Source: Sphingopyxis indica
Lineage (GTDB): Bacteria > Pseudomonadota > Alphaproteobacteria > Sphingomonadales > Sphingomonadaceae
NCBI RefSeq assembly: GCF_900188185.1
Contig: NZ_FZPA01000009.1
Coordinates: forward strand, 62,001 to 126,000
Reading direction: 5' to 3'
DNA: 64,000 nt
The number at the start of each line of letters is the position of its first letter. The stretch's first letter is position 1. The position numbers were made by a program, and so were the translations under genes. A model generated the notes under the pieces. The model did no database searches. It saw only the letters and a program-made list of their open reading frames with translations, and was not told the origin of the DNA. Of this stretch, positions 8,496 through 17,857 are shown piece after piece.

Positions 8496-10390
8496 TCGCC
8501 ACGCTGCTCGCCGCGGGAACCGCCGCGGTCGAACAGGCGGCCGAAACGCCGACCGATACGCTGTTGTTCGAAGGCGCGATCCTGCTCGGCGTCGCGACCT
8601 TGTTCGTGATGATCTTCCGCCGCCTCGGGCTCGGTGCGGTGCTCGGCTATCTGATCGCCGGCGCGCTCGTCGGGCCGCACGGGCTGGGTCTCGTGGGCGG
8701 CGGCGAATCGAAGCTCGCGATCGCCGAAATCGGCATCGCCTTCCTGCTGTTTCTGGTCGGACTCGAACTGCATCCGCGCCGATTATGGGATTTGCGCAAG
8801 GCGATCTTCGGCCTCGGGCTCGCGCAGGTGGTCGTCACGGGGCTCGTCCTCACCGCGCTGATTCTGCTGACGCAGGGCTTCAGCTGGCAGGCGGCGCTCG
8901 TTCTCGGCCTGCCGCTCGCGCTCTCGTCGACCGCACAGGTGCTGCCGAGCCTCAAAAGCTCGGGGCGCATCAACTCGCCCTTCGGCGAAAAGGCCTTCTC
9001 GATCCTGCTGTTTCAGGATTTGGCGATCGTGCCGATGATCACGATCGTCGCGGCGCTGTCGCGCGCGCCTGCCGACCCGTCGACCCCGCCCGGCGCTATG
9101 CTCGCGCTCTATACGGTGCTGGCGATCATCGGGCTGGTGCTGGCGGGGCGCTTCGTGGTCAATCCGCTGCTCAAGGTCATCGGCCGCTATGGCGAGCGCG
9201 AGCTGTTCGTCGTCGTCGGACTGCTCGTAGTGCTCGCGAGCGCGGCGCTGATGCACAGCCTGCACCTGTCGACCGCGCTCGGCGCCTTCGTCGCGGGGGT
9301 GATGCTCGCCGACTCGCCCTATCGCCACGAGATAGAGGCTGACGTCGAGCCCTTCCGCCTGATCCTGCTCGGCCTCTTCTTCCTCGCGGTCGGGATGGTG
9401 CTCGATGTCGGCGTGGTGCTTGCCGATCCGCTGCGCGTGCTCGGGCTCGCGGCGGGGTTGGTCGTTACGAAAGTCGTCGTGCTGACGCTGCTCGTGCGTG
9501 CGTTCGGCAAGTCGTGGAAAACCGCGCTCGGGCTCGCGCTGCTGCTCAGCCAGGGCGGCGAGTTCGGCTTTCTGCTCTTCACCCAGGCACAGCAGGCGCT
9601 GCTGATCGCGCCAGAGGCAGCGAGCCTGTTCAGCGCGGTCGTGACCTTGTCGATGGTCTCGACGCCGTTCCTGATGCTGTTCGCCCGCAACCTCGAATTC
9701 GCGCCCGATCGCGACGGTCCGATGCCCGAAGGCCCCGACGCGGCGCCGCGCGGGTCGGCGCTGGTCATCGGCTATGGCCGCTTTGGCCAGACCGTCGCGC
9801 AGATGCTGCACGCGGTCGATTGCTCGGTCACGTTGATCGACAAGAAGCCGAGCCAGATCGAACAGTCGGGCCGTTATGACACCAAAGTCTATTATGGCGA
9901 CGGGCTGCGCCTCGACCTGCTTCGCCGCGCGGGCGCCGACGAGGCGCGGCTGATTATCTATTGCATCGACGACGCTTCGGTCGACGCCGAGGCACTGCGC
10001 CCGATCGTCGAAGCCTTTCCGCAGGCGAAGGTGCTGATCCGCGTATTCGACCGGCGCCAGCTGATGGCGATCGACGGCGCGGGGGCGGCCGGCGCGGTGC
10101 GCGAGCTGTTCGAAAGCTCGATTGCGCTCGGGCGCCTCGCGCTCGCCGAACTCGATGTCGATCCGCGCGAGGTGGAGGATGTCGAGACGGCGCTGCGGCA
10201 GCTCGACGAAACGCGGCTCGCGGCGCAGATGGACGAAGGCGATCTGGCGGCGGGTCGCGACCATCGCTTCAAGCCGGGCGGCGGCCGCGAAGCGGCGAGC
10301 GTGCTCGAAAATCTGCGCCAGCGGCGGCAGGCAGCGAAAGCGGCGCGCGAAGAGGAAACGATGCAGGTGGCTGATCCTGAGACGGCGTAG
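8492..10390 (+). CDS. CPA2-family monovalent cation:proton antiporter (KefB/KefC type)
   Basis: 632-residue K+/H+ antiporter of the inner membrane. Residues 20-400 form a Na+/H+ exchanger domain with about 12 hydrophobic segments (LGYLIAGALVGPHGLGL, FLVGLELHPRRLW, FSILLFQDLAIVPM). An RCK/TrkA-N domain starts near residue 422 with the NAD-binding pattern VIGYGRFGQTVAQML. The tail is rich in Glu, Arg and Ala. Glutathione gating of the Kef type is possible but cannot be read from the sequence. It starts on the ATGA overlap with the preceding gene and converges with aroB. Confidence 0.93.
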   Translation: MIATLLAAGTAAVEQAAETPTDTLLFEGAILLGVATLFVMIFRRLGLGAVLGYLIAGALVGPHGLGLVGGGESKLAIAEIGIAFLLFLVGLELHPRRLWDLRKAIFGLGLAQVVVTGLVLTALILLTQGFSWQAALVLGLPLALSSTAQVLPSLKSSGRINSPFGEKAFSILLFQDLAIVPMITIVAALSRAPADPSTPPGAMLALYTVLAIIGLVLAGRFVVNPLLKVIGRYGERELFVVVGLLVVLASAALMHSLHLSTALGAFVAGVMLADSPYRHEIEADVEPFRLILLGLFFLAVGMVLDVGVVLADPLRVLGLAAGLVVTKVVVLTLLVRAFGKSWKTALGLALLLSQGGEFGFLLFTQAQQALLIAPEAASLFSAVVTLSMVSTPFLMLFARNLEFAPDRDGPMPEGPDAAPRGSALVIGYGRFGQTVAQMLHAVDCSVTLIDKKPSQIEQSGRYDTKVYYGDGLRLDLLRRAGADEARLIIYCIDDASVDAEALRPIVEAFPQAKVLIRVFDRRQLMAIDGAGAAGAVRELFESSIALGRLALAELDVDPREVEDVETALRQLDETRLAAQMDEGDLAAGRDHRFKPGGGREAASVLENLRQRRQAAKAAREEETMQVADPETA

Positions 10391-10400
10391 CCTTTGCCCT

Positions 10401-10416
10401 CTCCCCTTCAGGGGAG
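10401..10416. terminator. Short hairpin between convergent antiporter and aroB
   Basis: CTCCCC-TTCA-GGGGAG lies 10 bases after the antiporter stop and 5 bases before the end of aroB. No good T-run follows on either strand, so terminator function is only possible. Confidence 0.35.
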
Positions 10417-10421
10417 TGGGA

Positions 10422-11522
10422 TCAGCCCGCCCCGTCCAGAAACGCCGCCACCGCATCGAGCCCATACTCCTCGGTCACGAAGCTCTGTCCGATGCCGCGG
10501 GTCAGGATCAGCGGCAGCTTGCCGCCGCGCACCTTCTTGTCGTGCGCCATATGCGCCGCGAGCCCCGTGCCGCCGGTGCCCACTCCGGCGCTCGCCAGAC
10601 TGTGCGGCAGGCCGACGCTCGCGAGATGATCGCGCACGCGCGCCGCGTCGGCGGCGGGGCAGAGGCTCTGCGCCGCCGAAAATTGATGCGCGAGCGCCAT
10701 GCCGGCGGCGACCGCTTCGCCGTGGAGCAGCCGGTCCGAATAGCCGGTTTCGGCCTCGAGCGCGTGGCCGAAGCTGTGGCCGAGATTGAGCAAGGCGCGG
10801 ACATCCTGCGTTTCGCGCTCGTCGGCGGCGACGATGCGCGCCTTCGCGGCGACGCTATGCGCGATCGCCCCATGCCGCGCGCCCGTATCGCCCGCGAGCA
10901 GCGCCGCGCCGTTCGCCTCGCACCATGCGAAGAAGTCCGCATCGTCGATCAGGCCATATTTGACGACCTCGGCATAGCCCGCGCGCAGCTCGCGCGGCGG
11001 CAGGCTCGCGAGCGTTGCCGGGTCGATCACGACGAGCGCGGGCTGGTGAAAGGCACCGATCAGATTCTTGCCCGCCGCGACGTTGATCGCGGTCTTGCCG
11101 CCGACGCTGCTGTCCACCTGCGCGAGCAATGTCGTCGGCACCTGGACAAAGGCGCAGCCGCGCTTGACGATGCTGCATGCAAAGCCGACGAGATCGCCGA
11201 TCACGCCGCCGCCGAGTGCGATCACATGATCCCTGCGCTCGATGCCCTGGTCGATCAGCCATTCGGTGAGGCGCGACAGCCCCTCCCAGCTTTTCGTGCC
11301 TTCGCCGGCGGGCAGCGCGAGCGACGAGAAGGAGATATTCGCCTGCGCGAGCGAGGTGCCGACGCGCGCGAGATAGAGGTCGGCGACATGCTCGTCGGTC
11401 ACGATCATCGTCCGCGGACGCCTGAGCAGCGGCGCGACATGTGCGCCGATCTTTTCGAGCAATCCGTCGCCGATCAATATGGGATAGCTGCGGCTCCCCA
11501 GTTCGACGGTCAGCCTTTGCAT
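10422..11522 (-). CDS. aroB: 3-dehydroquinate synthase
   Basis: 366-residue AroB, second step of the shikimate pathway (DAHP to 3-dehydroquinate; needs NAD and a divalent metal). Recognisable are GGGVIGDLVGFACSIVKRG, the PTTLLAQVDSSVGGKTAIN active-site stretch and the metal-binding LNLGHSFGHALE and GEAVAAGMALA segments. ATG 11522 is preferred over an in-frame ATG at 11537 because GGGAAG sits just upstream. The start lies inside the last codons of aroK, so aroK-aroB is one coupled unit. Confidence 0.97.
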   Translation of the reverse strand: MQRLTVELGSRSYPILIGDGLLEKIGAHVAPLLRRPRTMIVTDEHVADLYLARVGTSLAQANISFSSLALPAGEGTKSWEGLSRLTEWLIDQGIERRDHVIALGGGVIGDLVGFACSIVKRGCAFVQVPTTLLAQVDSSVGGKTAINVAAGKNLIGAFHQPALVVIDPATLASLPPRELRAGYAEVVKYGLIDDADFFAWCEANGAALLAGDTGARHGAIAHSVAAKARIVAADERETQDVRALLNLGHSFGHALEAETGYSDRLLHGEAVAAGMALAHQFSAAQSLCPAADAARVRDHLASVGLPHSLASAGVGTGGTGLAAHMAHDKKVRGGKLPLILTRGIGQSFVTEEYGLDAVAAFLDGAG

Positions 11523-12088
11523 GCCGGATCTTCCCATGTTGACAGGGCCTCCAATATCGCGCGCACCGTATGGTCGTGGGGGTCGCTCGCCGATCCGACG
11601 CGCAGATGCGCCTCGGCATAGATCGGATTGCGCACCGCCGCGAGTTCGCGCAGCACTTCGCCGGGGTCGCGGTCCTTGAGCAGCGGGCGATGGCTGCGGC
11701 GTCCGACGCGCTCGACGAGCGTTGGAATGTCGGCGTCGAGCCAGATGCAAAGGCTGTCCTTCAGGATCAGCGCGCGCGTCTCGTCGTTGATGAAGGCACC
11801 GCCGCCGGTCGCGAGGACGAGCGGCTTTCCGGCGAGCAGTCGCGCGATCACGCGGCGCTCGCCATCGCGGAAATGCGCTTCGCCGAATTTCGCGAAAATG
11901 TCGGAGATCGTCATGCCCGCGGCGCGCTCGATTTCGTCGTCGGCGTCGGCGAAGGCCATGCCGAGGCGCTGCGCGAGGCGGCGGCCGACGGTCGATTTCC
12001 CCGCGCCCATCAAGCCGACGAGCACGATCGGCCGCGCGCGGATCGCGGGGTCGATGGCCAAGGCCGGGCTTTTCGGGTTTCGCGCCAT
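11510..12088 (-). CDS. aroK: Shikimate kinase
   Basis: 192-residue shikimate kinase, phosphorylating shikimate with ATP. Walker A is GLMGAGKSTVGRRLA. The shikimate-binding DADDEIE and GGGAFIN segments and the lid region (RRSHRPLL) are present. It is transcribed leftward into aroB with a 13-base overlap. Its start (12088) faces a divergent small membrane-protein gene 80 bases away. No clear ribosome site is visible. Confidence 0.95.
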   Translation of the reverse strand: MARNPKSPALAIDPAIRARPIVLVGLMGAGKSTVGRRLAQRLGMAFADADDEIERAAGMTISDIFAKFGEAHFRDGERRVIARLLAGKPLVLATGGGAFINDETRALILKDSLCIWLDADIPTLVERVGRRSHRPLLKDRDPGEVLRELAAVRNPIYAEAHLRVGSASDPHDHTVRAILEALSTWEDPACKG

Positions 12089-12167
12089 GATGCGCGCGGC
12101 TATACCGCCCGGACCGCGCGGGACAATGGTTTTCGGCGCATATGTATAGCCAAGGGTCGCCGGGATA

Positions 12168-12338
12168 TTGCACACAGAGGAAACATCGGGAAAAGGCCGG
12201 TGGATCGGGCGGCTGCTCGTGCTGGCGTTGTTGCTGGTCGCCTTTGCAGCTCTGTTGTGGTTCCTCGGCCGGCCGGTCGAGCCGAAATGGATTGAGGTGG
12301 ATGTGACCGACACGATTGCCGCGGGGGCGCCGCAATGA
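12168..12338 (+). CDS. Small single-pass membrane protein
   Basis: 56-codon open frame starting at a TTG with AAGGG about 11 bases upstream. The predicted protein has a short polar N-terminus (HTEETSGKGRWIGR), one strong membrane segment (LLVLALLLVAFAALLWFLG) and a short outer tail. Its stop overlaps the start of the next gene as ATGA, the same arrangement used by real operons elsewhere in this window. No family was recognised. The coupled junction and clean membrane topology argue for a real gene; the start codon is the weakest part. Confidence 0.6.
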   Translation: MHTEETSGKGRWIGRLLVLALLLVAFAALLWFLGRPVEPKWIEVDVTDTIAAGAPQ

Positions 12339-14152
12339 AGAAGAAACTGCTCGCCCTGACGCTCGGCCTGTCGGGAAGCGCGCTCGCCGCGGCGCTGATC
12401 CTGCCCGTGACCGCGCAAGAATCGCTGCTGCCCGAAGGTTTCGGTAGCCCGCCCGCGCCGACGCCGGCACCCACACCCGCGCCTGGTCCGACCCCCACGC
12501 CTTCGGCGCCGTCGGCGCCCAAGCCGGGCGTTCCGGCGACTCCGGGGGCAAAGCCGACCGTCGAGGACGCCGCGGACGCGGAGGATGAGGCGGCCGACGA
12601 GGAAGAAGAGGAAGTCGAGGGCGCAATCTCGAGCCGCCTCAAATACGACCTGCCGCCGGGCGCACGGCGCCTGCTCACCCGCATCGGCCCGCTGACCCCC
12701 GAAACGGGCGGCATGGCGCCCGATGCGTTCGGTGTGCGCGGCCAATATGCCGCGGCAATCATGCGCAATACGAACGGCCGGATCGCCTCGCGCTGGGCGC
12801 AGATTCTGCTCCGCCGCGCGCTGCTCTCGGCGATCGACACGCCCGAGACGATCAACGGTGCCGATCTTGCCGCCGACCGCGCCGCGCTGCTGCTGCGCAT
12901 GGGCGAATCGGTCGGCGCGCGTTGGATCGTCCAGTCGGTCGATCACGACCGCGCGAGCAGGCGGCTCGTTGCCGTCGCGCAGCAAACCTATCTCGCCAAC
13001 GCCGATCCAGCGGGAATGTGCCCCTATGTTCCTGCGGGCCTCGCGCATGGCGACCAGCAGACGTGGCGGCTGGCCTCGGCGATCTGCTCGGGCCTGACCG
13101 GTGACGCCGGCCCCGCCGGCTGGGCGATCGGCCGCGTGCGGTCGCGCGGCCAGATTGCCAATTTCGACATATTGCTCGCCGAGCGCGTGCTGGGCGCCAC
13201 GGGCGCGGGGCGGCGCTCGACGACGATCGAATGGGACAATGTCGAGCGCCTGACGAGTTGGCGTTTCGGCATGGCCACGGCGACCGGAATAGGGATTCCC
13301 GCCGAATTGCGCGCATCCGAACCTTTCTACATGCGCGGCTGGACGGTCCTCGCGCCGATGACCGACATGCCCGACCGCATCGCCGCGGCGCCCGAAGCGG
13401 CGGCGCGCGGCGTGCTGTCGAGCGAAGCCTATCTGTCGTTGCTGAGTGCGGCGGCGAGCGAGGCCGAACCGGCCGCGCCGCTCGCGGCCGAAACCGACAC
13501 GTTGCGCAACGCCTTTGCCGCGCCAGCCGCGGCCGATCGCTACGCCGCGATGCAGGAGATCTGGGGCGGCGAGGGGAATGCGATCGCGCGCTATGCGGCG
13601 ATCGTCTCGACCGCGCGCGCCGCGGCCGCCTTGCCGACGGCGACCGCCGTGGCGGATGATCCGTGGCAGCTGATCGGCTCGATGCTCGCCGGCGGGTACG
13701 ACCGCAACGCCGCGAACTGGGCGGCGCGCGTCGATGCGGGAAGCCACGCCTGGGGCGTGCTCGCCGTGGGGTTGCCGCAGCCGCTCGGCGGGACGAGCAC
13801 GGGCCGGATCGGCCAGTTCGCCGAAGGCGACGATAGCGCCGGACAACTGCGCTCGAAGCTGTTGCTCGCGGGGCTCGCCGGGCTCGGCCGGATCGACGCG
13901 GGGGCGGCCTCGTCGGCGGCGCAGGATCTTGGCGTCGATCTCGGCAAGCAGACGCGCTGGACGCAGGCGATCGAAACCGCGGCACGGCGCCGCGAACCCG
14001 GCATGGTGGCGCTGCTTGCGGCGACGGGGATGCAGGGCGATTGGTCGAAAGTGCCCGCTTATCACCTCTATCACATCGTCCGCGCGCTGCGCGACGTCGG
14101 ACTGGAGGCGGAGGCGCGGATGATCGCCGCCGAAGCGCTGGTGCGTGTCTGA
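12335..14152 (+). CDS. Secreted/periplasmic protein of unknown function
   Basis: 605 residues with a signal peptide (MKKKLLALTLGLSGSALAAA..., cleavage near residue 27). It is followed by a Pro/Ala/Thr-rich linker (about 36-70), an acidic stretch (about 73-93, EDEAADEEEEEVEG) and a long Ala-rich, largely helical body without a motif I can name. It lies between aroK and xerD, overlapping the small membrane protein upstream (ATGA) and xerD downstream (8 bases). Such tight packing suggests co-expression, but no function can be assigned. It is likely to be lineage-specific. Confidence 0.8.
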   Translation: MKKKLLALTLGLSGSALAAALILPVTAQESLLPEGFGSPPAPTPAPTPAPGPTPTPSAPSAPKPGVPATPGAKPTVEDAADAEDEAADEEEEEVEGAISSRLKYDLPPGARRLLTRIGPLTPETGGMAPDAFGVRGQYAAAIMRNTNGRIASRWAQILLRRALLSAIDTPETINGADLAADRAALLLRMGESVGARWIVQSVDHDRASRRLVAVAQQTYLANADPAGMCPYVPAGLAHGDQQTWRLASAICSGLTGDAGPAGWAIGRVRSRGQIANFDILLAERVLGATGAGRRSTTIEWDNVERLTSWRFGMATATGIGIPAELRASEPFYMRGWTVLAPMTDMPDRIAAAPEAAARGVLSSEAYLSLLSAAASEAEPAAPLAAETDTLRNAFAAPAAADRYAAMQEIWGGEGNAIARYAAIVSTARAAAALPTATAVADDPWQLIGSMLAGGYDRNAANWAARVDAGSHAWGVLAVGLPQPLGGTSTGRIGQFAEGDDSAGQLRSKLLLAGLAGLGRIDAGAASSAAQDLGVDLGKQTRWTQAIETAARRREPGMVALLAATGMQGDWSKVPAYHLYHIVRALRDVGLEAEARMIAAEALVRV

Positions 14153-15056
14153 CGCGGCGCCGATCGACCGCTTTCTGGAGATGATGGCGGCCGAGCGCGG
14201 CGCCGCGCGCAACACGCTCGCCGCCTATCGCCGCGATCTCGAACAGGCGTCGCGTTTCGCGAAGGGCCGGCTGGCCGAAGCCGATGCGGCGATGCTGCGC
14301 AAGATCATGGCCGATTATCGCTCGCTCGCGGCGAGCAGCGCGGCGCGCAAGCTGTCGGCGCTGCGGCAGTTCTTTGCCTTTCTGGCGGACGAAGGCGAGC
14401 GCGCCGACAATCCGGCGCTCGACGTCACGCGGCCCGCGACGCGGCGGCCGCTGCCCCGCGTGCTGACGCACGACGACGTCGAACGGCTGTTCGCGCTGGC
14501 GGGCGAGGAAGCAGCGGGGGAGGCGCCGCCCGCCGCCGCGGTTCGCCAACTGCTCCTCCTCGAGCTTCTTTATGGCTCGGGCCTGCGCGCGAGCGAGCTC
14601 GTGTCGCTACCGCGCCGCGCCATTATGGGCGAACGCGCCTTTCTGATCGTGCGCGGCAAGGGCGACAAGGAACGGCTCGTGCCGCTGTCCGACCGCGCGC
14701 GCGGAGCGCTCGACCAGTGGCTGCCGCTCGCCGGCGACGGCTCGCCGTGGCTTTTTCCGTCGGGCAAGGGACATCTGACACGAGTGCGGCTGTTCCAGCT
14801 GCTGCGTGAACTCGCGGCGCGCGCCGGGCTCGATCCGGCCGCGATCAGCCCGCATGTGCTGCGCCACGCCTTTGCGACCCACCTGCTCGAGGGCGGCGCC
14901 GACCTGCGTGCGCTGCAGCTGATGCTCGGCCATGCCGACATCGCGACCACCGAAATCTATACCCATGTCGACAGCCGCCGCCTCGTCGAACTGGTCAATC
15001 GCCGTCATCCGCTGGCGCGGATGGAGGACGTTGACCTGACGACGCCTTCCGCCTAG
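14145..15056 (+). CDS. xerD: Tyrosine recombinase XerD
   Basis: 303-residue XerC/D-type recombinase for chromosome-dimer resolution at dif. The catalytic set is complete: Arg148 (GSGLRASEL), Lys172 (GKGDKERL), His237 and Arg240 (HVLRHAFATHL), His263 (LGHADIATTE) and Tyr272 (IYTHV). The N-terminal SAM-like domain is present (FLEMMAAERGAARNTLAAYRR). The GTG start at 14145 overlaps the preceding gene. It is followed by accA after 9 bases. XerD rather than XerC is assigned by overall resemblance and is less certain than the family. Confidence 0.92.
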   Translation: MSDAAPIDRFLEMMAAERGAARNTLAAYRRDLEQASRFAKGRLAEADAAMLRKIMADYRSLAASSAARKLSALRQFFAFLADEGERADNPALDVTRPATRRPLPRVLTHDDVERLFALAGEEAAGEAPPAAAVRQLLLLELLYGSGLRASELVSLPRRAIMGERAFLIVRGKGDKERLVPLSDRARGALDQWLPLAGDGSPWLFPSGKGHLTRVRLFQLLRELAARAGLDPAAISPHVLRHAFATHLLEGGADLRALQLMLGHADIATTEIYTHVDSRRLVELVNRRHPLARMEDVDLTTPSA

Positions 15057-15065
15057 CGATTCCGC

Positions 15066-16013
15066 ATGACAGCCTTTCTGGATTTCGAAAAACCGGTCGC
15101 CGCCCTCGATCGCCAGATCACCGAACTGCGCGAGATGGGGAGCGACCCCACGCTCGACATCGACGGCGACATTGCGCGGCTCGAGGCCAAGTCCGCGAAG
15201 ATGCTGCGCGACATTTATGCCAGGCTGACGCCGTGGCAGAAGACGCAGGTCGCGCGCCATCCCGACCGGCCGCATTTCAAACATTATGTCGCGGGCCTGT
15301 TCGATGACTGGATGCCGCTCGCCGGCGATCGCAATTTCGGCGACGATCAGGCGATCCTCGGCGGCCTCGCGCGCTTTCGCGGCCGCCGCGTGATGGTGAT
15401 CGGCCACGAAAAGGGCGACGATATCCCGTCGCGCATGAAGCATAATTTCGGCATGGCGAAGCCCGAAGGCTATCGCAAGGCGATCCGCCTGATGCAGCTG
15501 GCCGACCGCTTCGGCTTGCCCGTCGTAACACTCGTCGACACCTCGGGCGCTTTTCCCGGCATCCAGGCCGAGGAGCGCGGGCAGGCCGAGGCGATCGCGC
15601 GCTCGACCGAGCAATGCCTCGCGCTCGGCGTGCCGATGGTCGCGGCGGTGGTCGGCGAGGGCGGATCGGGCGGGGCGATCGCGCTCGCCGCGGCGAACCG
15701 CGTGCTGATGTTCGAAAATGCCGTCTATTCGGTGATCTCGCCCGAAGGCTGCGCCTCGATCCTGTGGCGCACCTCCGACAAGGCGCCCGAAGCCGCGGCG
15801 GCGATGAAGATGGCGGCGCAGGATCTGCTCGCGCTCAAGGTGATCGACCGGATCGTGCCCGAGCCGGTGGGCGGCGCCCACCGCGCGCCCGACGTCGCGA
15901 TCAAGGCGCTGGGCGATGCGATCGCCGAGGAACTCGATGGGCTTTCGGGTCTCCCCCGCGATGCGCTGCTGTCGGCGCGCGAAGAGAAATTCCTCGCGAT
16001 GGGGCGTGGTTAG
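15066..16013 (+). CDS. accA: Acetyl-CoA carboxylase carboxyltransferase subunit alpha
   Basis: 315-residue AccA, which with AccD transfers the carboxyl group to acetyl-CoA to make malonyl-CoA. The N-terminal coiled segment ([19 protein letters not shown]), the [16 protein letters not shown] block and the oxyanion region [18 protein letters not shown] with [16 protein letters not shown] are all typical. Length matches the family. It ends the rightward block that begins at the small membrane protein. Confidence 0.97.
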   Translation: MTAFLDFEKPVAALDRQITELREMGSDPTLDIDGDIARLEAKSAKMLRDIYARLTPWQKTQVARHPDRPHFKHYVAGLFDDWMPLAGDRNFGDDQAILGGLARFRGRRVMVIGHEKGDDIPSRMKHNFGMAKPEGYRKAIRLMQLADRFGLPVVTLVDTSGAFPGIQAEERGQAEAIARSTEQCLALGVPMVAAVVGEGGSGGAIALAAANRVLMFENAVYSVISPEGCASILWRTSDKAPEAAAAMKMAAQDLLALKVIDRIVPEPVGGAHRAPDVAIKALGDAIAEELDGLSGLPRDALLSAREEKFLAMGRG

Positions 16014-16031
16014 ACTGCGATTCGAAGCCTG

Positions 16032-16144
16032 CGTGCTCCCGCCAACGCGGGAGCCCATCTCCGGCCGGCGCCCTATAGAACCGACCGGCGATCGGTCCCC
16101 GCGTTGGCGCTATGCGCCGCCTTCGGCTCCGCGGGGACACACGG
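16032..16144. repeat. Three-stem inverted repeat (GTGCTCCCGC...GCGGGGACACAC)
   Basis: Begins GCGTGCTCCCGCCAACGCGG, has GCCCATCTCCGG in the middle and ends CTCCGCGGGGACACACGG. It is the same family as 44488-44574 and 52391-52478, with an insertion (GCGCTATGCGCCGCCTTCGG) shared with the shortened copy at 2757. It occupies most of the 252-base gap between accA and the M48 protease; no gene was seen there. Confidence 0.75.
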
Positions 16145-16265
16145 TTTTTCAATCGAGCATGATCTGGCGCGGACGGGAACCCGATCCTGCAAGTTGCGTT
16201 CCCTCCATCGAGCGCCTCCCTTCGCGGGAGGGGTTGAAGGAAGCCTGAAAGGGGAGACGCATTTC

Positions 16266-17771
16266 ATGGCCCGAACGACGATGACGACGGCGCTGGCAAT
16301 GGCGCTGGCGGGATGTGCGATGGCGGGGAGCGGGGTAAGCGGTCCCGCCGACGCCAGGACCAAGACGATCCGCACCGCGACCAGCATCACCCCCGCCGAA
16401 CGCCAGCAGGGCGCCGAGGCGCACCCCCAGCTGCTCCAGGAATTCGGCGGCGCCTATGCCGGGCCGCAGGCCGCCTATGTCACGCGCGTCGGACAGACTA
16501 TCGCCGTCCAGTCGGGCATGTCGAACGCGCGCGGCGACTTCACCGTTACCCTGCTCAATTCGCCGGTGAACAACGCCTTCGCGATTCCCGGCGGCTATGT
16601 CTATGTCACGCGCCAGCTGATGGCGCTGATGAACGACGAGGCCGAGCTGGCGGGCGTGCTGGGGCACGAGGTCGGCCATGTCGCCGCGCAGCACAGCAAA
16701 AAGCGCCAGTCGGCCGCGACGCGCAACAGCATCCTCGGCGTGCTCGGCGCCGTGCTCGGCAGCGCGATCGGCGGCGAAGGCGGGCTGCTCGGCTCGCTCG
16801 GCGGGCTGCTTCAGAATAATGCGATGCAGGTTGCGCAGCTCGCGACGCTCGGCTTTTCGCGGAGCCAGGAACTCGAGGCCGACCAGCTCGGCGTGCAATA
16901 TCTGAAGAGCGCGGGCTATGATCCTCTGGCGCTGTCGACGATGCTCGCGAGCCTCGCGAACCAGACCGATCTCGAAGCACGGATCGCCGGCGATGCGCGC
17001 TCGATCCCCGAATGGGCGAGCACGCACCCCGACCCGGCTTCGCGCGTGCGCAACGCGCAGCAACTCGCGAGCCGCTATGGCGCCGGCGGCGTTCGCAACG
17101 CCGATGCGTTCATGGCCTCGGTGGACGGCGTGCTATATGGCGACGATCCGGCGCAGGGTGTCGTCGAGGGACGGCAGTTCCTGCATCCCGACTTGCGGCT
17201 GGCATTCACGGTGCCCAATGGCTTTGGCATGCAGAACGGAACGACCGCGGTCGACATCAGCGGCAACGGCGGACAGGCGCAATTTTCGACCGGGCGCTAC
17301 AATGGCGACATGAACGCCTATATCGCATCGGTGCTGAAGGCGATCGGCGGCGACGCCAATCTGACGCCCGGCACGATCCAGCGCACGACGGTGAACGGCA
17401 TTCCCGCCTATTACACCACCGTCCGCGCCAACAGCCAGTCGGGGCAGGTCGATGTCACCGTCTTCGCCTATGAATTTTCGCGCAGCAGCGCGTTTCATTT
17501 CGTCGCGCTGACCAAGGCGGGCGGAGCGGGGACCTTCAACTCGATGTTCGGCAGCCTGCGCCGCCTGAGCGCCAGCGAAGCGGCGGCGATCAAGCCGCGG
17601 CGGGTCGACGTCGTGACGGTGCGGCAAGGAGATACGGCGGCGAACCTGTCGCGCCGCATGGCGTACAGCAACTATCAGGTCGAGCGCTTTCAGGTGCTCA
17701 ACCGGCTTGCCGCCAACGCGCGTTTGACGCCGGGGCAGAAGGTGAAACTGGTGGTTTACGCGGGGCGCTGA
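16266..17771 (+). CDS. M48-family metalloprotease lipoprotein with LysM-like tail
   Basis: 501 residues. A lipoprotein signal (AMALAGC, Cys17) is followed by an M48 peptidase domain with the zinc motif HEVGH at 134-138 and the downstream Glu in SRSQELEADQLGVQYL, as in BepA/LoiP-type periplasmic quality-control proteases. The last ~50 residues (VVTVRQGDTAANLSRRM, LTPGQKVKLVV) resemble a LysM-type wall-binding module. ATG 16266 is preceded by GGGGAG; the frame above it is repeat sequence. It probably acts on misfolded or envelope proteins at the outer membrane. Confidence 0.9.
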   Translation: MARTTMTTALAMALAGCAMAGSGVSGPADARTKTIRTATSITPAERQQGAEAHPQLLQEFGGAYAGPQAAYVTRVGQTIAVQSGMSNARGDFTVTLLNSPVNNAFAIPGGYVYVTRQLMALMNDEAELAGVLGHEVGHVAAQHSKKRQSAATRNSILGVLGAVLGSAIGGEGGLLGSLGGLLQNNAMQVAQLATLGFSRSQELEADQLGVQYLKSAGYDPLALSTMLASLANQTDLEARIAGDARSIPEWASTHPDPASRVRNAQQLASRYGAGGVRNADAFMASVDGVLYGDDPAQGVVEGRQFLHPDLRLAFTVPNGFGMQNGTTAVDISGNGGQAQFSTGRYNGDMNAYIASVLKAIGGDANLTPGTIQRTTVNGIPAYYTTVRANSQSGQVDVTVFAYEFSRSSAFHFVALTKAGGAGTFNSMFGSLRRLSASEAAAIKPRRVDVVTVRQGDTAANLSRRMAYSNYQVERFQVLNRLAANARLTPGQKVKLVVYAGR

Positions 17772-17786
17772 CGGCCGGTAGCGAAA

Positions 17787-17812
17787 AAGGGGCGGTGTTT
17801 CCACCGCCCCTT
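17787..17812 (-). terminator. Hairpin terminator after the Flp pilin gene
   Basis: GGGGCGGTG-TTTC-CACCGCCCC is a perfect 9-bp stem. On the minus strand it is followed by TTTTT, so it fits a Rho-independent terminator for the pilin gene ending at 17858. For the plus-strand protease gene the T-run is weak. Confidence 0.7.
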
Positions 17813-17857
17813 CCGAATATCGCGCCGACCCAGCAATTGGATCGGCCGAAAAAGATG

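Noticed and set aside
11510..14215. Very long open frames antisense to the 605-residue protein gene and others
   Set aside because: High GC makes stops rare in antisense frames; these lack ribosome sites, have Arg/Ala-rich low-complexity translations and overlap well-supported genes.
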